From assembly GCA_945881965.1 (NCBI GenBank), contig CAMCVS010000007.1, forward strand, positions 62,001-126,000: a stretch of DNA of 64,000 nucleotides, in the 5' to 3' direction. The position numbers were made by a program, and so were the translations under genes. The number at the start of each line of letters is the position of its first letter. The first letter of the stretch is position 1. Shown here one piece after another: positions 53,285-61,890 of the stretch. Origin of the DNA: Paracoccus haematequi. Lineage in GTDB: Bacteria; Pseudomonadota; Alphaproteobacteria; Rhodobacterales; Rhodobacteraceae. The notes below the pieces were generated by a model. That model saw only the letters and a list, made by a program, of their open reading frames with translations. It had not been told where the DNA came from and did not search any database.

Positions 53285-54406
53285 TCAGGCGTTGGTGATG
53301 ATATCGACCATCTCGTTGCGGATCGGCGCGAAGAAGGGCGTGTCCGCCTGCCACCACCACATGTTGCCCAGAACGTCGGCGGTATAGACGTCGTTGAACT
53401 GGCGCTTGAAGTCTTCCGAGGCGAAATCAGCAGCCCCGGCCACGGCCGAGTTATAGCCGGTGTTGTTGGCGAACATGCCGCCGACTTCGGGCATCAGCAT
53501 GAAGTTCATGAACGCTACAGCCTGCTCGCGGTTTTCTGCCTGCTTCAGCAGACCGAACGAGTCGAGCCAGGTGATGATGCCTTCCTTGGGCGCGCGATAG
53601 ACGAAATCGGCGTTTTCGCGGTTCAAGAGCAGGCCGGTGGTGTCCCAGGTCTGGCCGATGACACAGCCCGCGTCCTTGAACGCAGCGGTGGCTTCGGTGG
53701 CGTTGTTCCAGAACGCGCCATAGCTGGCCTTGCGCTCGACGATCCACTTGGCAACGGCGCCCCAGACGCGGCGGGCGTCTTCTTCGGATTTGTAGACGTC
53801 CAGCATGCGGTTCGACGGCACTTCGCCGGTCGCGTCCAGATAGAGGCCAACACCCATGATGACCGACTTCTGGCGGAAGGCCGACTTGCCTTCGGTGCCA
53901 GCGGCGAACAGATCGCCATAGGACAGGTCGGCGTCCGCGATCGGCATTGCCTTGCGGTTCAGCGTGATGCCTTCGGTGCCCCACACGAGCGGCAGCAGGA
54001 TCTGTGCGCCCTTGAACTGGCCACCCAGCGTGGCGCTGTCGCGCACGAAGGACGGGATCACGTTGGCGGTCTTCACGTCGGCAGGGATGGCATCAAAGAA
54101 CGACTCGCCATTTCCGTCGATATAGCCGGACGCGTTGGTGATCGAGGGGAACACCACGTCAAAGCCCTTGCCACCGGCCGCGCGGATGGTCGATTCGGCT
54201 TCGTCGTTCGAGCCAAACGTGGTCAGCTCCAGCTTGATGCCGGTGTCCTTTTCGAACTTTTCGGCGATGTTCGGCTGGATGTAATCCTGCCAGGCCAGAA
54301 CCTTGACCGAACCCGAGGTCGCCAGCGCGTCAGTGGCGCGCAGGATCATCGGGGCAGCAAGTGCAGCGGTGCCCAGTTGCAGGGCAGAACGGCGGGAAAG
54401 TGCCAT
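53285..54406 (-). CDS. potD: Extracellular solute-binding protein (PotD-type), Tat-exported
   Basis: A 373-residue periplasmic binding protein starting MALSRRSALQLGTAALAAPM, with a twin-Arg motif and hydrophobic core; cleavage near ATDALA-TSGS. The mature part VLAWQDYIQPNIAEKFEKDT and ILLPLVWGTEGITLNRKAMP match the polyamine-binding (PotD/PotF) group. First gene of the operon. ATG 54406 has GGAG nine nt upstream. The ligand is not certain; a Tat signal suggests folding before export. Confidence 0.9.
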   Translation of the reverse strand: MALSRRSALQLGTAALAAPMILRATDALATSGSVKVLAWQDYIQPNIAEKFEKDTGIKLELTTFGSNDEAESTIRAAGGKGFDVVFPSITNASGYIDGNGESFFDAIPADVKTANVIPSFVRDSATLGGQFKGAQILLPLVWGTEGITLNRKAMPIADADLSYGDLFAAGTEGKSAFRQKSVIMGVGLYLDATGEVPSNRMLDVYKSEEDARRVWGAVAKWIVERKASYGAFWNNATEATAAFKDAGCVIGQTWDTTGLLLNRENADFVYRAPKEGIITWLDSFGLLKQAENREQAVAFMNFMLMPEVGGMFANNTGYNSAVAGAADFASEDFKRQFNDVYTADVLGNMWWWQADTPFFAPIRNEMVDIITNA

Positions 54407-54565
54407 TTGGATAACTCCGGATGAGGTGGGATTGAAACCGTAGCTGCGCGTAGCCCCGTCCGGTGACGCATGGGCGACAGTTTGGTGAAGAAAAGATGAC
54501 AGCACCCATCCCGGTCGCGCCACACGCGCAAACCACGCGCAAACGATGTGCGCGGCGTCAGCGGT

Positions 54566-55366
54566 TCAATCAGGCCGCACCCGCGCCGCTGTCTTGCCGG
54601 CAAAGGCCGCCAGCCGCGACCGCGCATCGGGCTGGGTGTTGACCACGCCCGCCACCACCGATTCCGCATAGGCGGCATCCAGCGCCGACATGTTCTGCAT
54701 ATGGCTGATCGCGGAACAGATCGCGAAATTGGTCAGCGGCAGGTTTTCCGCCGCCCGCCGCGCCAGCCGCATGGCCATCTCAAGGCTGTCCTCTGCCAGA
54801 TACTGCGCCAGCCCCACCGTCACACCCTCTTCGGCCTTATAGACCCGGCCCGTCAGCATCATGTCGATCATGCGCGCCTTGCCGATTAGGTCCGCGACCC
54901 GGATTGTCGCCCCGCCGCCGGTGAACAGGCCCCGCGTGCCCTCGGGCAGGGCAAAATACGTCCCCGCATCCGCCACCCGGATATGCGCGGCGGACGCCAG
55001 TTCCAGCCCGCCCCCCACCACCGCACCCTTCAGCGCTGCGATGATCGGCACGCCGCCATATTCCATCTTGTTGAACGCCTCGTGCCAGCGCAGGCACAGA
55101 TGCATGAACTGTTCCGGGCTGCGGTCGGCCTGATGGTGTTCCACCAGATCCAGACCGGCGCAGAAATGCGGACCATTCGCCGCCAGCACGATGGCGCGCG
55201 CGCCCAGAATGCGGGCGCGGCTGAACACGTCGATCATCTCCTCGACCGTAGCGGCATCCAGCGCGTTGCGCTTGGTGGGGCGGTTCAGGGTGACGATCCA
55301 GACGCCGTCATCCTCGACCTGCAATGTGAGGTTGGCCAAGCCCGCGATCAACTGGTCCAATGTCAT
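54566..55366 (-). CDS. Enoyl-CoA hydratase/isomerase family (crotonase) protein
   Basis: A 266-residue crotonase-fold protein. Oxyanion-hole loops are [17 protein letters not shown] and [20 protein letters not shown]. Both acidic residues, Glu in GGGLELA and Glu in [19 protein letters not shown], are present, consistent with hydration. Substrate is unknown: no pathway neighbours, though the Phe/Leu-rich tail [20 protein letters not shown] resembles aromatic-acid or p-hydroxycinnamoyl-type relatives. It is monocistronic, downstream of tRNA-His and upstream of potD. Confidence 0.85.
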   Translation of the reverse strand: MTLDQLIAGLANLTLQVEDDGVWIVTLNRPTKRNALDAATVEEMIDVFSRARILGARAIVLAANGPHFCAGLDLVEHHQADRSPEQFMHLCLRWHEAFNKMEYGGVPIIAALKGAVVGGGLELASAAHIRVADAGTYFALPEGTRGLFTGGGATIRVADLIGKARMIDMMLTGRVYKAEEGVTVGLAQYLAEDSLEMAMRLARRAAENLPLTNFAICSAISHMQNMSALDAAYAESVVAGVVNTQPDARSRLAAFAGKTAARVRPD

Positions 55367-55496
55367 GTCCGCCTCTCGATCTGTCGGCCACAGGTTTCCC
55401 GCAGGCTGCGCGAATGTCCAGACCGCGCGCGCCACACCCTGCGCGCCGGACGCGGCGTCAGGGCAGACGACCAGAAAAGTGAGATGACCCGGAAAG

Positions 55497-55573
55497 TGGT
55501 ACCGCCTTCCTGGCTTGAACAGGAGACCTCCGGATCCACAATCCGGCGCTCTAACCAACTGAGCTAAGGCGGC
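55497..55573 (-). tRNA. tRNA-His (anticodon GTG), alphaproteobacterial type
   Basis: Full cloverleaf on the minus strand: acceptor GCCGCCT/AGGCGGT (first pair G1-U72), D-arm GCTC/GAGC, anticodon stem CCGGA/TCCGG with loop TTGTGGA, T-arm TCCTG/CAGGA with loop TTCAAGC, and encoded CCA. The discriminator is A73 and there is no G-1, the combination known for a large group of alphaproteobacteria that use a divergent histidyl-tRNA synthetase. Length 77 nt including CCA. Confidence 0.95.
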
Positions 55574-55650
55574 ACTGGCGGGTGACTTAGTCCCCGCGCC
55601 CCATGATTGCAAGCAATTTGATTGCAGGCGATGTCCCGGCAGGCGGGGGG

Positions 55651-56130
55651 TTACAGCGTGATCTCCCAGAACTGGTCCACGACATCGACACCAAACGCCC
55701 GCGCGGGTTCGGACCGCACCATGCGCCAACCGCTGCGGGCATAAAGCGCGCAGGCGGCGCGGTGGCTTTCGTGGGTCCACAGCTCCATGGTCGCATAGCC
55801 CTGCGCCTTGGCCCAGGCCATCGCCTGCGCCAGCAGGCGCGCCCCCAGCCCCTGACCCCGCGCAGCGGGGTCTACGAGGAACAGGCGCAGCTTCGCTGCG
55901 CCCGACGCTGCCGGGACCACAAACACACAGCCCAAGCGGGCTTCGCCCGCATGGGCGATCCAGCCCCGCGCAAGCGCGGGGTCGCGGTTGCGCAGGAAAT
56001 CCGCAAGGATTTCCGCCACCAAGGCCTCAAAGGTGGCGTCATAGCCCTCGTCGCGCGCATAAAGCGCGCCGTGCCGGTCCAGCACCCACCCGGCGTCGCC
56101 GGGTTCAAGATCACGAAACGCGATGTCCAT
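55651..56130 (-). CDS. GNAT-family N-acetyltransferase
   Basis: A 159-residue acetyltransferase: start [20 protein letters not shown], the acetyl-CoA binding motif [21 protein letters not shown] (R-x-x-G-x-G/A), and motif [23 protein letters not shown]. Substrate unknown. It is divergent from the DUF6324-like gene. ATG 56130 matches the conserved start; a longer frame would read through that gene's promoter. Confidence 0.88.
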   Translation of the reverse strand: MDIAFRDLEPGDAGWVLDRHGALYARDEGYDATFEALVAEILADFLRNRDPALARGWIAHAGEARLGCVFVVPAASGAAKLRLFLVDPAARGQGLGARLLAQAMAWAKAQGYATMELWTHESHRAACALYARSGWRMVRSEPARAFGVDVVDQFWEITL

Positions 56131-56208
56131 GCGCGCAGCCTGCCCCGGCGCGGGCTTGTCCTGCAAGTCCGAAAACGCTAGGCCGATGCGCAACAGAAGG
56201 ACCGCAGC

Positions 56209-56400
56209 ATGGGTATCAACACCGAACGCGACATCGAGGCCAACCTGCAAATCGGGCCGACCGACAAGGGTATGGTGCGGCTGTTCATCGAGGCCCCCGG
56301 CGTGGAAATCCCGATGGATTTCGAACCCGAAGAGGCCGAGGAAATCGCCGAGGAAATCCTCGCCGCCGTTCAGGCCGCCCGGGCCATCGGCGCGCGCTGA
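56209..56400 (+). CDS. Small acidic DUF6324-like protein
   Basis: A 63-residue protein: MGINTERDIEANLQIGPTDK, then GMVRLFIEAPGVEIPMDFEP and an acidic helix EEAEEIAEEILAAVQAARAI. I associate it with DUF6324, a short family found in Rhodobacteraceae, but am only moderately sure of the name. No signal peptide or membrane helix. Divergent from the GNAT gene and convergent with mmcB. Function unknown. Confidence 0.78.
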   Translation: MGINTERDIEANLQIGPTDKGMVRLFIEAPGVEIPMDFEPEEAEEIAEEILAAVQAARAIGAR

Positions 56401-56409
56401 CCCGCGCGG

Positions 56410-56886
56410 TTACCCGTCGCTGATCGCCGCGCCCGGATCGCGCAGTGCCGCCAATCGCCGCGACGCCACCATTGCCATCCGCAGGATCAGCGCGCGCCGC
56501 CGCGCGCCCGCCAAGGGCGTCAGCGGGGCCGCGCGCAAGGCTTCGGCCCCAAAATCATCGGCCAACAGGATGCCGGTGTCGTCTGGCAACACCGCGCGCG
56601 GGAATGCGGGCGGCACCGCCCAGAAAAACCGGTCGCACCACGGCAGATAGCCCTGCCATTTCGCGTCCGCGCGGAAATCGGCGAGGCTGGATTTACATTC
56701 GATCACCCAGACCTCGCCCTTGGGGGTCAGGGCCATCACATCCACGCGCAGGCCGCGCTCGGGGGTGAACTCTTCGATCCCCGCCATGCCCAGACTGGCC
56801 AGATGCCGCAGCACGCCCCGTTGCAGGCGCTGGCCCGGCAGCAGGGGAAAATCAGGCAACACGGCGGATTCTGGCGGATGGGTCAT
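56410..56886 (-). CDS. mmcB: MmcB-type DNA repair protein (predicted nuclease fold)
   Basis: A 158-residue protein with a PD-(D/E)xK-like core: GLRVDVMALTPKGEVWVIECKSS has the Asp and Glu-x-Lys expected, followed by ADAKWQGYLPWCDRFFWAVP. It matches MmcB, an SOS-regulated repair protein described in Caulobacter that acts against mitomycin-type damage. ATG 56886 is preceded by a LexA-like half-site pair at 56898-56912. Monocistronic; the 6S RNA gene lies upstream. Confidence 0.88.
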   Translation of the reverse strand: MTHPPESAVLPDFPLLPGQRLQRGVLRHLASLGMAGIEEFTPERGLRVDVMALTPKGEVWVIECKSSLADFRADAKWQGYLPWCDRFFWAVPPAFPRAVLPDDTGILLADDFGAEALRAAPLTPLAGARRRALILRMAMVASRRLAALRDPGAAISDG

Positions 56887-56897
56887 GCGATTACCAT

Positions 56898-56912
56898 GAA
56901 CAAACCAGAAAC
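56898..56912 (-). promoter_or_regulatory. Candidate LexA box upstream of mmcB
   Basis: Minus strand GTTTCTGGTTTGTTC, a direct-repeat GTT(C/T)-N7-GTTC with one mismatch to the alphaproteobacterial LexA consensus GTTC-N7-GTTC. It is 11-26 nt before the mmcB ATG, a position that would block transcription or initiation. Confidence 0.6.
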
Positions 56913-56968
56913 ACATGACAAGTCCCCTCAGCGACCCTTGCACCCACGCGCCTGCGCGCCTAACTGTT

Positions 56969-57122
56969 GGGGCGGCGGGTGCTGCTCTTCTCGTGACCCG
57001 GTGACAATTCCAGTGGCCTTAAGCATCTCCGAGGGAGCTGGCTCTGCGCAGACCGTGGTCTGTTTACCCGGCGCCCACCTGTAAACACAGGTCCTCGGGA
57101 ATCGCTCACCCCACGGCCGCTG
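56969..57122 (-). ncRNA. ssrS: Probable 6S RNA
   Basis: Gene-free 330-bp stretch with dense pairing potential on the minus strand. Outer stem GCGGC/GCCGC (57120-57116 with 56976-56972) and GGGTG/CACCC. Then CCGAGG pairs with CCTCGG farther on, closing an apical region that contains the ACCTG/CAGGT hairpin. The 3' half CTCGGAGATGCTTAAGGCCA resembles the conserved 3' segment of E. coli 6S, where CCGAGAAGCCTTAAAA and later CACATTCACC occur. Length about 155 nt fits. It would bind sigma-70 RNA polymerase as a promoter mimic. I base this on recalled consensus, not an Rfam match. Confidence 0.75.
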
Positions 57123-57167
57123 CGGGCCCGCCACCTGCATCCCCACAGATTTGACCGTCAGACACGC

Positions 57168-57193
57168 AAAAGCCGCCGAAACCCGGCGGCTTT
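57168..57193 (-). terminator. Rho-independent terminator after the membrane-protein gene
   Basis: Stem GCCGCCG/CGGCGGC (57172-57178 with 57184-57190), 5-nt loop, extended by A-T pairs; on the minus strand the stem is followed by TTTTGCG. It ends the gene at 57216 23 nt after its stop and insulates the 6S RNA gene downstream. Confidence 0.85.
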
Positions 57194-57215
57194 ACCCGTG
57201 CAACAGAACGGGATT

Positions 57216-57551
57216 TCAGCGGCGCGGCTGGCGCAGACCGGGTTTGTCGGCTGTCACCTTGACCCGCGCCAGGACGCGAGGGCGTTCGATATTTGGCGCG
57301 CGCAACCCGCCGCGGGGTTCGTCGTCGTCCTTGTCGGCCATGTTCATCACCGCGATGGCGAATTGCACGCCTGCAAACACGATGCCGTTCGAGGCCCACA
57401 GGATGATGACGGCCAGCAGCCCCTTGTCGGACGTGCTGACCAGATGCCACAGGTTCGCCACGTTGAACCACAACATCAGCCCGACGAATACGCCGGCGAG
57501 GCCGAAGCCGATGGTCACGCTGATGATATAAAGGCGGATGAGTTTGGGCAT
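57216..57551 (-). CDS. Two-helix membrane protein of unknown function
   Basis: A 111-residue protein: a first hydrophobic helix (LYIISVTIGFGLAGVFVGLM), a polar loop with LWHLVSTSDKG, a second helix (LAVIILWASNGIVFAGVQFA), and an Arg/Lys-rich cytoplasmic tail (NIERPRVLARVKVTADKPGL). No family recognised. It starts about 145 bp after nusB and ends at a good terminator, so it is probably its own unit or the end of the rib-nusB operon. Confidence 0.75.
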   Translation of the reverse strand: MPKLIRLYIISVTIGFGLAGVFVGLMLWFNVANLWHLVSTSDKGLLAVIILWASNGIVFAGVQFAIAVMNMADKDDDEPRGGLRAPNIERPRVLARVKVTADKPGLRQPRR

Positions 57552-57697
57552 GAAGCACCTCCTGCATCACCCGAAGGTAAACCTAACCGGACGAATCGCA
57601 AGCCCGTATTGGGCAACAGCCTGTATGTCGCAGGCATGTGAAAGGCGGCGATGGTCCGAGGATCATTTTCGCGCCGCAACGCCGCCCAGGCCAAAGC

Positions 57698-58192
57698 TCA
57701 AAACGCCTCTGGACGCGCCTCGCGCGCCATATGGTCCAGCACGGCGTTGACGAACGACGCTTCCTTGCCATCCGGAAAGAACGCGCGCGCGACATCGACG
57801 TATTCGGTGATCACCACCTTGGGCGGCGTGTCGGCCTGCACCAGTTCCGCCCCCGCCGCGCGAAACAGCGCACGCAAGGTCGGGTCGATCCGCCCAATCG
57901 GCCATTTCGCCACCAGCGCACGGTCGGTCATCTGGTCAATGCGCGCCTGCCATTCCACCGCCTGTTCCAGCACTGACCGGAACAAGTCGATATCGCCGTC
58001 CAGCAATTCCTCGCCGTCGATGACCGCGCCAAAGCGATGGTCCAGAAATTCCCGCCGCACCCGGTCATGCGCCGTGCCCGCCTGTTCCATCTGGAACAGC
58101 GCCTGCACCGCATAAAGCCGCGAGGCCGACCGCATCCGGCGTTTCATGTTCCCCGAAGGTTCCTTGGGGCCGGGGGTCGCAGTGTCGGTCAT
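57698..58192 (-). CDS. nusB: Transcription antitermination factor NusB
   Basis: A 164-residue all-helical protein with RMRSASRLYAVQALFQMEQ near residue 20, a conserved core IDQMTDRALVAKWPIGRIDP and the C-terminal VITEYVDVARAFFPDGKEAS. It binds boxA RNA with NusE for rRNA antitermination. The first 15 residues (MTDTATPGPKEPSGN) are variable. ATG 58192 overlaps the ribH stop (ATGA), the common ribH-nusB linkage. Confidence 0.95.
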   Translation of the reverse strand: MTDTATPGPKEPSGNMKRRMRSASRLYAVQALFQMEQAGTAHDRVRREFLDHRFGAVIDGEELLDGDIDLFRSVLEQAVEWQARIDQMTDRALVAKWPIGRIDPTLRALFRAAGAELVQADTPPKVVITEYVDVARAFFPDGKEASFVNAVLDHMAREARPEAF

Positions 58193-58740
58193 GCCGTGGT
58201 GGTATCCTGTGTGCTGCCCGCGATCTGAATGGCGTCGCGGGAGGGCTGGAACCCGATCCCCTTGCGCGCGGTGCCCCACCTACGCGCCAGCGCCACCAGA
58301 TGCAAGGCCGCCGCCGCCGCTCCGCCGCCCTTGTTCTGGCCCGCCGCATCGGCGCGCACCACAGCCTGATCGCGGTTTTCCACCGTCAGGATGCCGTTGC
58401 CGATACACAGGCCCTGCAAGCCCAGCATCATCAGCCCGCGCGAACTGTCATTGCAGACGGTGTCGTAATGCGTCGTCTCGCCCCGGATGATGCAGCCAAG
58501 CGCGACATAGCCGTCAAAACTGGACAGCCGTTCCGCGATGCCGATGGCGGTGGGGATTTCCAGCGCGCCGGGCACCTCGACCACCTCCCATGTAGCCCCC
58601 GACGCCTCGGCCTCGGCCTTGGCCCCTGCGATCAGGTCATCGGCGATCTCGCGGTAGTAAGGCGCCACCACGATCAACAGCTTGACGGGCCGTTCAAACG
58701 TCGCGCGGGGCAGCGTGTAATGCGTTTCCGAACCAGCCAT
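58189..58740 (-). CDS. ribH: 6,7-Dimethyl-8-ribityllumazine synthase
   Basis: A 183-residue enzyme condensing the RibB product with the pyrimidine intermediate. Motifs LLIVVAPYYREIADDLIAGA, VPGALEIPTAIGIAERL and LGCIIRGETTHYDTVCNDSS with the catalytic His are intact; GILTVENRDQAVVRAD is the second loop. ATG 58740 lies 3 nt after ribB. It overlaps nusB. Length is normal for a pentameric or icosahedral enzyme. Confidence 0.95.
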   Translation of the reverse strand: MAGSETHYTLPRATFERPVKLLIVVAPYYREIADDLIAGAKAEAEASGATWEVVEVPGALEIPTAIGIAERLSSFDGYVALGCIIRGETTHYDTVCNDSSRGLMMLGLQGLCIGNGILTVENRDQAVVRADAAGQNKGGGAAAAALHLVALARRWGTARKGIGFQPSRDAIQIAGSTQDTTTA

Positions 58741-58743
58741 GGC

Positions 58744-59898
58744 TTACTCCAGCGTGATGGGCCGTGTGCCCGTGATTTCAAGACCATAAGCCTCCAGCCC
58801 GACCACCTTGGGCTGTGGCGAATTGGTCAGCAGTTCGATCCGGCGCAGACCCAGTGACGACAGGATCTGCGCACCCAGCCCATATTGCCGCAGTGTTTGC
58901 GGGCTGATCTCATGCGGGGCGACCATTTTCATCGTGGTGTCACGCAACAGCACGGCCACGCCACGGCCCTCGGCAGCGATGGCCCGCATCGCCGCGCCAA
59001 ATTCCGCCGCGCGGCCCTTGGGGCCCAGCCCCGCCACATCGCGCAGCGCGTCCAGCGCATGCATCCGCACCAGCACCGGCGCGTCCGTGGTCAGATCGCC
59101 GCGCAGGAACACCAGATGCTCCGCGCCCTGCGTTTCGTCAGTATAGACCATCATCCGCCAGTCGCCGCCAAATTCCGACGCCACCACCTCTTCGCGCGCG
59201 ACCTTGACCAGATTGTCATGACGACGGCGATAGGAAATCAGGTCGCTGATGGTGCCGATCTTGAGCCCGTGTTTCTGCGCAAAGGCGATCAGGTCGGGCA
59301 GACGGGCCATCGTGCCGTCCTCGTTCATGATTTCGCAGATCACGCCGGACGGGTTCAGCCCTGCGAGCCGCGAAATATCCACCGCCGCCTCGGTATGGCC
59401 CGCCCGCACCAGCACACCGCCATCGCGGGCGCGCAACGGGAACACATGCCCCGGTGTGGCGATATCTGCCGCACCCTTGGCCGCATCAATCGCCGTGGCA
59501 ATCGTCAGCGCGCGGTCATGCGCGGAAATCCCGGTGCTGACACCTTCGCGCGCCTCGATGGATACCGTGAACGCGGTTTCGTGCCGCGACGAATTCTGCG
59601 AGGCCATCAGCGGCAGGCCCAACTGATCCACCCGCTTTGACGTCATCGACAGGCAGATCAGCCCGCGCCCGTGCATCGCCATGAAATTGATCGCCGCAGG
59701 CGTGGCCATCTGCGCCGGGATCACCAGATCGCCTTCGTTCTCGCGGTCCTCGTGATCGACAAGGATGAACATGCGCCCGTTGCGGGCATCCTCGATGATG
59801 TCCTCGATCGACGAGATCACATCCGCATGCGCCCCTTCGACCGGGCCGGGGGTTTCAAACGGCAGGCTGCCGGGTTTCGGCGCATCATGTTCAGACAT
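58744..59898 (-). CDS. ribB: 3,4-Dihydroxy-2-butanone-4-phosphate synthase with degenerate GCHII-like tail (RibBX type)
   Basis: A 384-residue protein. The N-terminal 205 residues are complete Rib[61 protein letters not shown]. The rest is GTP-cyclohydrolase-II-like, but the zinc-binding Cys cluster (normally C-x-G-D plus CDC) is absent: the region reads [20 protein letters not shown]. That domain should therefore lack cyclohydrolase activity, as in the RibBX variant reported in proteobacteria. It precedes ribH by 3 nt. Confidence 0.92.
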   Translation of the reverse strand: MSEHDAPKPGSLPFETPGPVEGAHADVISSIEDIIEDARNGRMFILVDHEDRENEGDLVIPAQMATPAAINFMAMHGRGLICLSMTSKRVDQLGLPLMASQNSSRHETAFTVSIEAREGVSTGISAHDRALTIATAIDAAKGAADIATPGHVFPLRARDGGVLVRAGHTEAAVDISRLAGLNPSGVICEIMNEDGTMARLPDLIAFAQKHGLKIGTISDLISYRRRHDNLVKVAREEVVASEFGGDWRMMVYTDETQGAEHLVFLRGDLTTDAPVLVRMHALDALRDVAGLGPKGRAAEFGAAMRAIAAEGRGVAVLLRDTTMKMVAPHEISPQTLRQYGLGAQILSSLGLRRIELLTNSPQPKVVGLEAYGLEITGTRPITLE

Positions 59899-60007
59899 CG
59901 GGTCCCCGCTGGATTGCTGCTGCCGATGTAGCCCGCCCCGCCCGCCGTGACCAGAGCGTCACGCCCCCGTGATGCCCCCGTGACGCCGCGAACCGTGGTT
60001 CAGGGGA

Positions 60008-60988
60008 TCACTCGGAGAATTTCCACAACGCGGGCAGGAATTCATAGGCCTCTGCGGATTTCAGCACATGCCCCACCCCCGGGAACGGGAAATGATAGCC
60101 CAGCACCGCCATGCCATCCGCTGCCGCCATGTCCAACAGCCGCGCCCGCGTCGCCACCGTCTGCGCGCCGTCAGTGTCAAAGCCGTTGAACCAGTCGGGC
60201 CGGGCAAAGTTCAGCACCGCATGCGACATCGAATCGCCAAGGGCGATCAACTGCTTGCCGCCGTCCTCGACCACAAGGCTCATGTGCCCCGGCGTATGGC
60301 CGGGCGTGGCGATCAGGCGGATGCCGGGCGCGATCTCGTGGCCATCCTCGGCCAGGGTCCAATCCTCGCGCGCGGCGATGGAATTGACCGCGCCCAGCAC
60401 GAATTGCTGCGCCTCGGGCGCGACGCGGTCCACCAGCCCGTCCTGCGTCCAATGCGCCCGTTCGGTCGCGCCAATGATATATTCGGCCTGCGGAAAGATC
60501 GCCTCGTCAAACTCGTCGCGGATGCCCCAGATGTGATCGGGATGGGCATGGGTGATCACGACATGGGTGATGCTGTCGGGCGCAATCCCCGCCGCCTCCA
60601 TGTTGGCCATCAGCCGTCCGGCGGTGCCCAGCCACCGCGTGCCCGACCCGACATCCACCAGCACCCGCGCCGCGCCCAGGTCCACCAGCAGGTGGTTGGT
60701 GTGCGAATAGCCCAAGTCAGTGGGCAGGTAATGCGCCGCCAGCAGCGCCTGCACATCGGCGGGTGCCGCATTCACCCCCAGCCCCGACGTCGGCAGGGTA
60801 AAGAACCCGTCCGACAGCACCGTCAGCCGCGCCGCCCCCAGCGAGAAATGGAAATGCGCCGGGTTGGCCACCGTCGGCGCCCCCAGGTCCGCGCGCGCCA
60901 AAGCCGGCATGACAAAAGCTGGCAGGGCAAACGCGGGGGCCATCGCGGCCAGCCGCAGGATATCGCGGCGGTTGGGTGTGATCAGCAT
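60008..60988 (-). CDS. Tat-exported metallo-beta-lactamase-fold hydrolase
   Basis: A 326-residue protein. Its N-terminus MLITPNRRDILRLAAMAPAF has a twin-Arg signal, with cleavage near ALA-RADL. The zinc site ITHAHPDHIWG, plus ATPGHTPGHMSL, ALGDSMSH and VLGYHFPFPGVGH, supports a binuclear hydrolase. Substrate unknown; lactones or esters are common in this branch. It lies between ribB and ribE on the same strand, but with gaps of 109 and 290 bp, so it is not an obvious operon partner. Confidence 0.88.
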   Translation of the reverse strand: MLITPNRRDILRLAAMAPAFALPAFVMPALARADLGAPTVANPAHFHFSLGAARLTVLSDGFFTLPTSGLGVNAAPADVQALLAAHYLPTDLGYSHTNHLLVDLGAARVLVDVGSGTRWLGTAGRLMANMEAAGIAPDSITHVVITHAHPDHIWGIRDEFDEAIFPQAEYIIGATERAHWTQDGLVDRVAPEAQQFVLGAVNSIAAREDWTLAEDGHEIAPGIRLIATPGHTPGHMSLVVEDGGKQLIALGDSMSHAVLNFARPDWFNGFDTDGAQTVATRARLLDMAAADGMAVLGYHFPFPGVGHVLKSAEAYEFLPALWKFSE

Positions 60989-61074
60989 GTCCTGTCCTCC
61001 TCAAGGATTTGGCGGCAGGATAGCTGCGTCACACAGGCGCACACAACAACGTTTATGAATATGTCTGGTGTCGA

Positions 61075-61203
61075 GGGGGCGCTGCCCCCGCTCCGGAAAG
61101 AGTCCGGAGCCCCCCGGGATAGTTGGAAACCAGAGAAGCCCAAGGAGCAAAGCAAAGCCCCCGTATTCTCCCGACTTCTTCGGTTCTCAAATATCCCCGC
61201 CGG
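61075..61203. repeat. Palindromic intergenic element, full copy
   Basis: GGGGGC/GCCCCC (61075-61089), CTCCGGA/TCCGGAG (61091-61109), then left arm CCCCGGGATAGTTGG with AAACCAGAGAAGC (61112-61139) and right arm GACTTCTTCGGTTCTC with AAATATCCCCGCCGG (61173-61203). The arms pair with each other and match those of the element at 17952. It sits between ribE and the hydrolase. Confidence 0.85.
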
Positions 61204-61278
61204 AGGCACCCCGAGGCGCAGCCCTTCGCTGCGACGAGACATAAAGCGCGGCGCAGCCGCTCCGCTGGATCAGCGGGA

Positions 61279-61890
61279 TCAGGCGGTTTCGGCCAGCCGC
61301 GCGACATAGCGCGCCAGCGTGTCGATCTCGAGGTTGACGTGATCGCCGACGCGCAGGGTTCCCCAGGTCGTATGCGTCTTGGTATGCGGGATGATGTTCA
61401 CGCCGAACGTCGCCCCGTCGACCTCGTTCACCGTCAGCGAGGTGCCGTCCAGCGCCACCGACCCCTTGGGCGCGATGAAACGCGCCAGCGCGGGCGTGGT
61501 GCGGAAGGTGAACCGCGTCGAGGCGCCCTCGTCCCGCATCGCGGTGATCTCGGCCAAACCATCGACATGGCCCGACACGATATGCCCGCCCAGTTCATCG
61601 CCGACCTTCAGCGCGCGTTCCAGATTGACCGCCGTGCCCTGTGCCCAGCCGCCCAGCGTGGTTTTCGACAGGGTTTCCGCGGACGCGTCCACCTCGAACC
61701 AGCCATCGGCCTTGTCCACCACGGTCAGGCAGACGCCGTTGCACGCGATTGAAGCCCCGATTTCGACCGTGGCCATGTCATAGCGGGTGTCGATGCGGGC
61801 GCGCAGGTCGCCCCCTGCATGGTCAGGTCCGTTGTCCGGCATATCCAGCCGAGACACGTGGCCGATGTCGGTGATGATGCCGGTGAACAT
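61279..61890 (-). CDS. ribE: Riboflavin synthase, alpha chain
   Basis: A 203-residue enzyme with the family's two-barrel internal repeat: MFTGIITDIGHVSRLDMPDN with GASIACNGVCLTVVDKADGW in the first, and LGGHIVSGHVDGLAEITAMR with GSVALDGTSLTVNEVDGATF in the second. It catalyses the last riboflavin step. ATG 61890 gives the invariant start MFTGI. It is separated from ribB-ribH by 1.4 kb and has no FMN riboswitch that I can see. Confidence 0.95.
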   Translation of the reverse strand: MFTGIITDIGHVSRLDMPDNGPDHAGGDLRARIDTRYDMATVEIGASIACNGVCLTVVDKADGWFEVDASAETLSKTTLGGWAQGTAVNLERALKVGDELGGHIVSGHVDGLAEITAMRDEGASTRFTFRTTPALARFIAPKGSVALDGTSLTVNEVDGATFGVNIIPHTKTHTTWGTLRVGDHVNLEIDTLARYVARLAETA

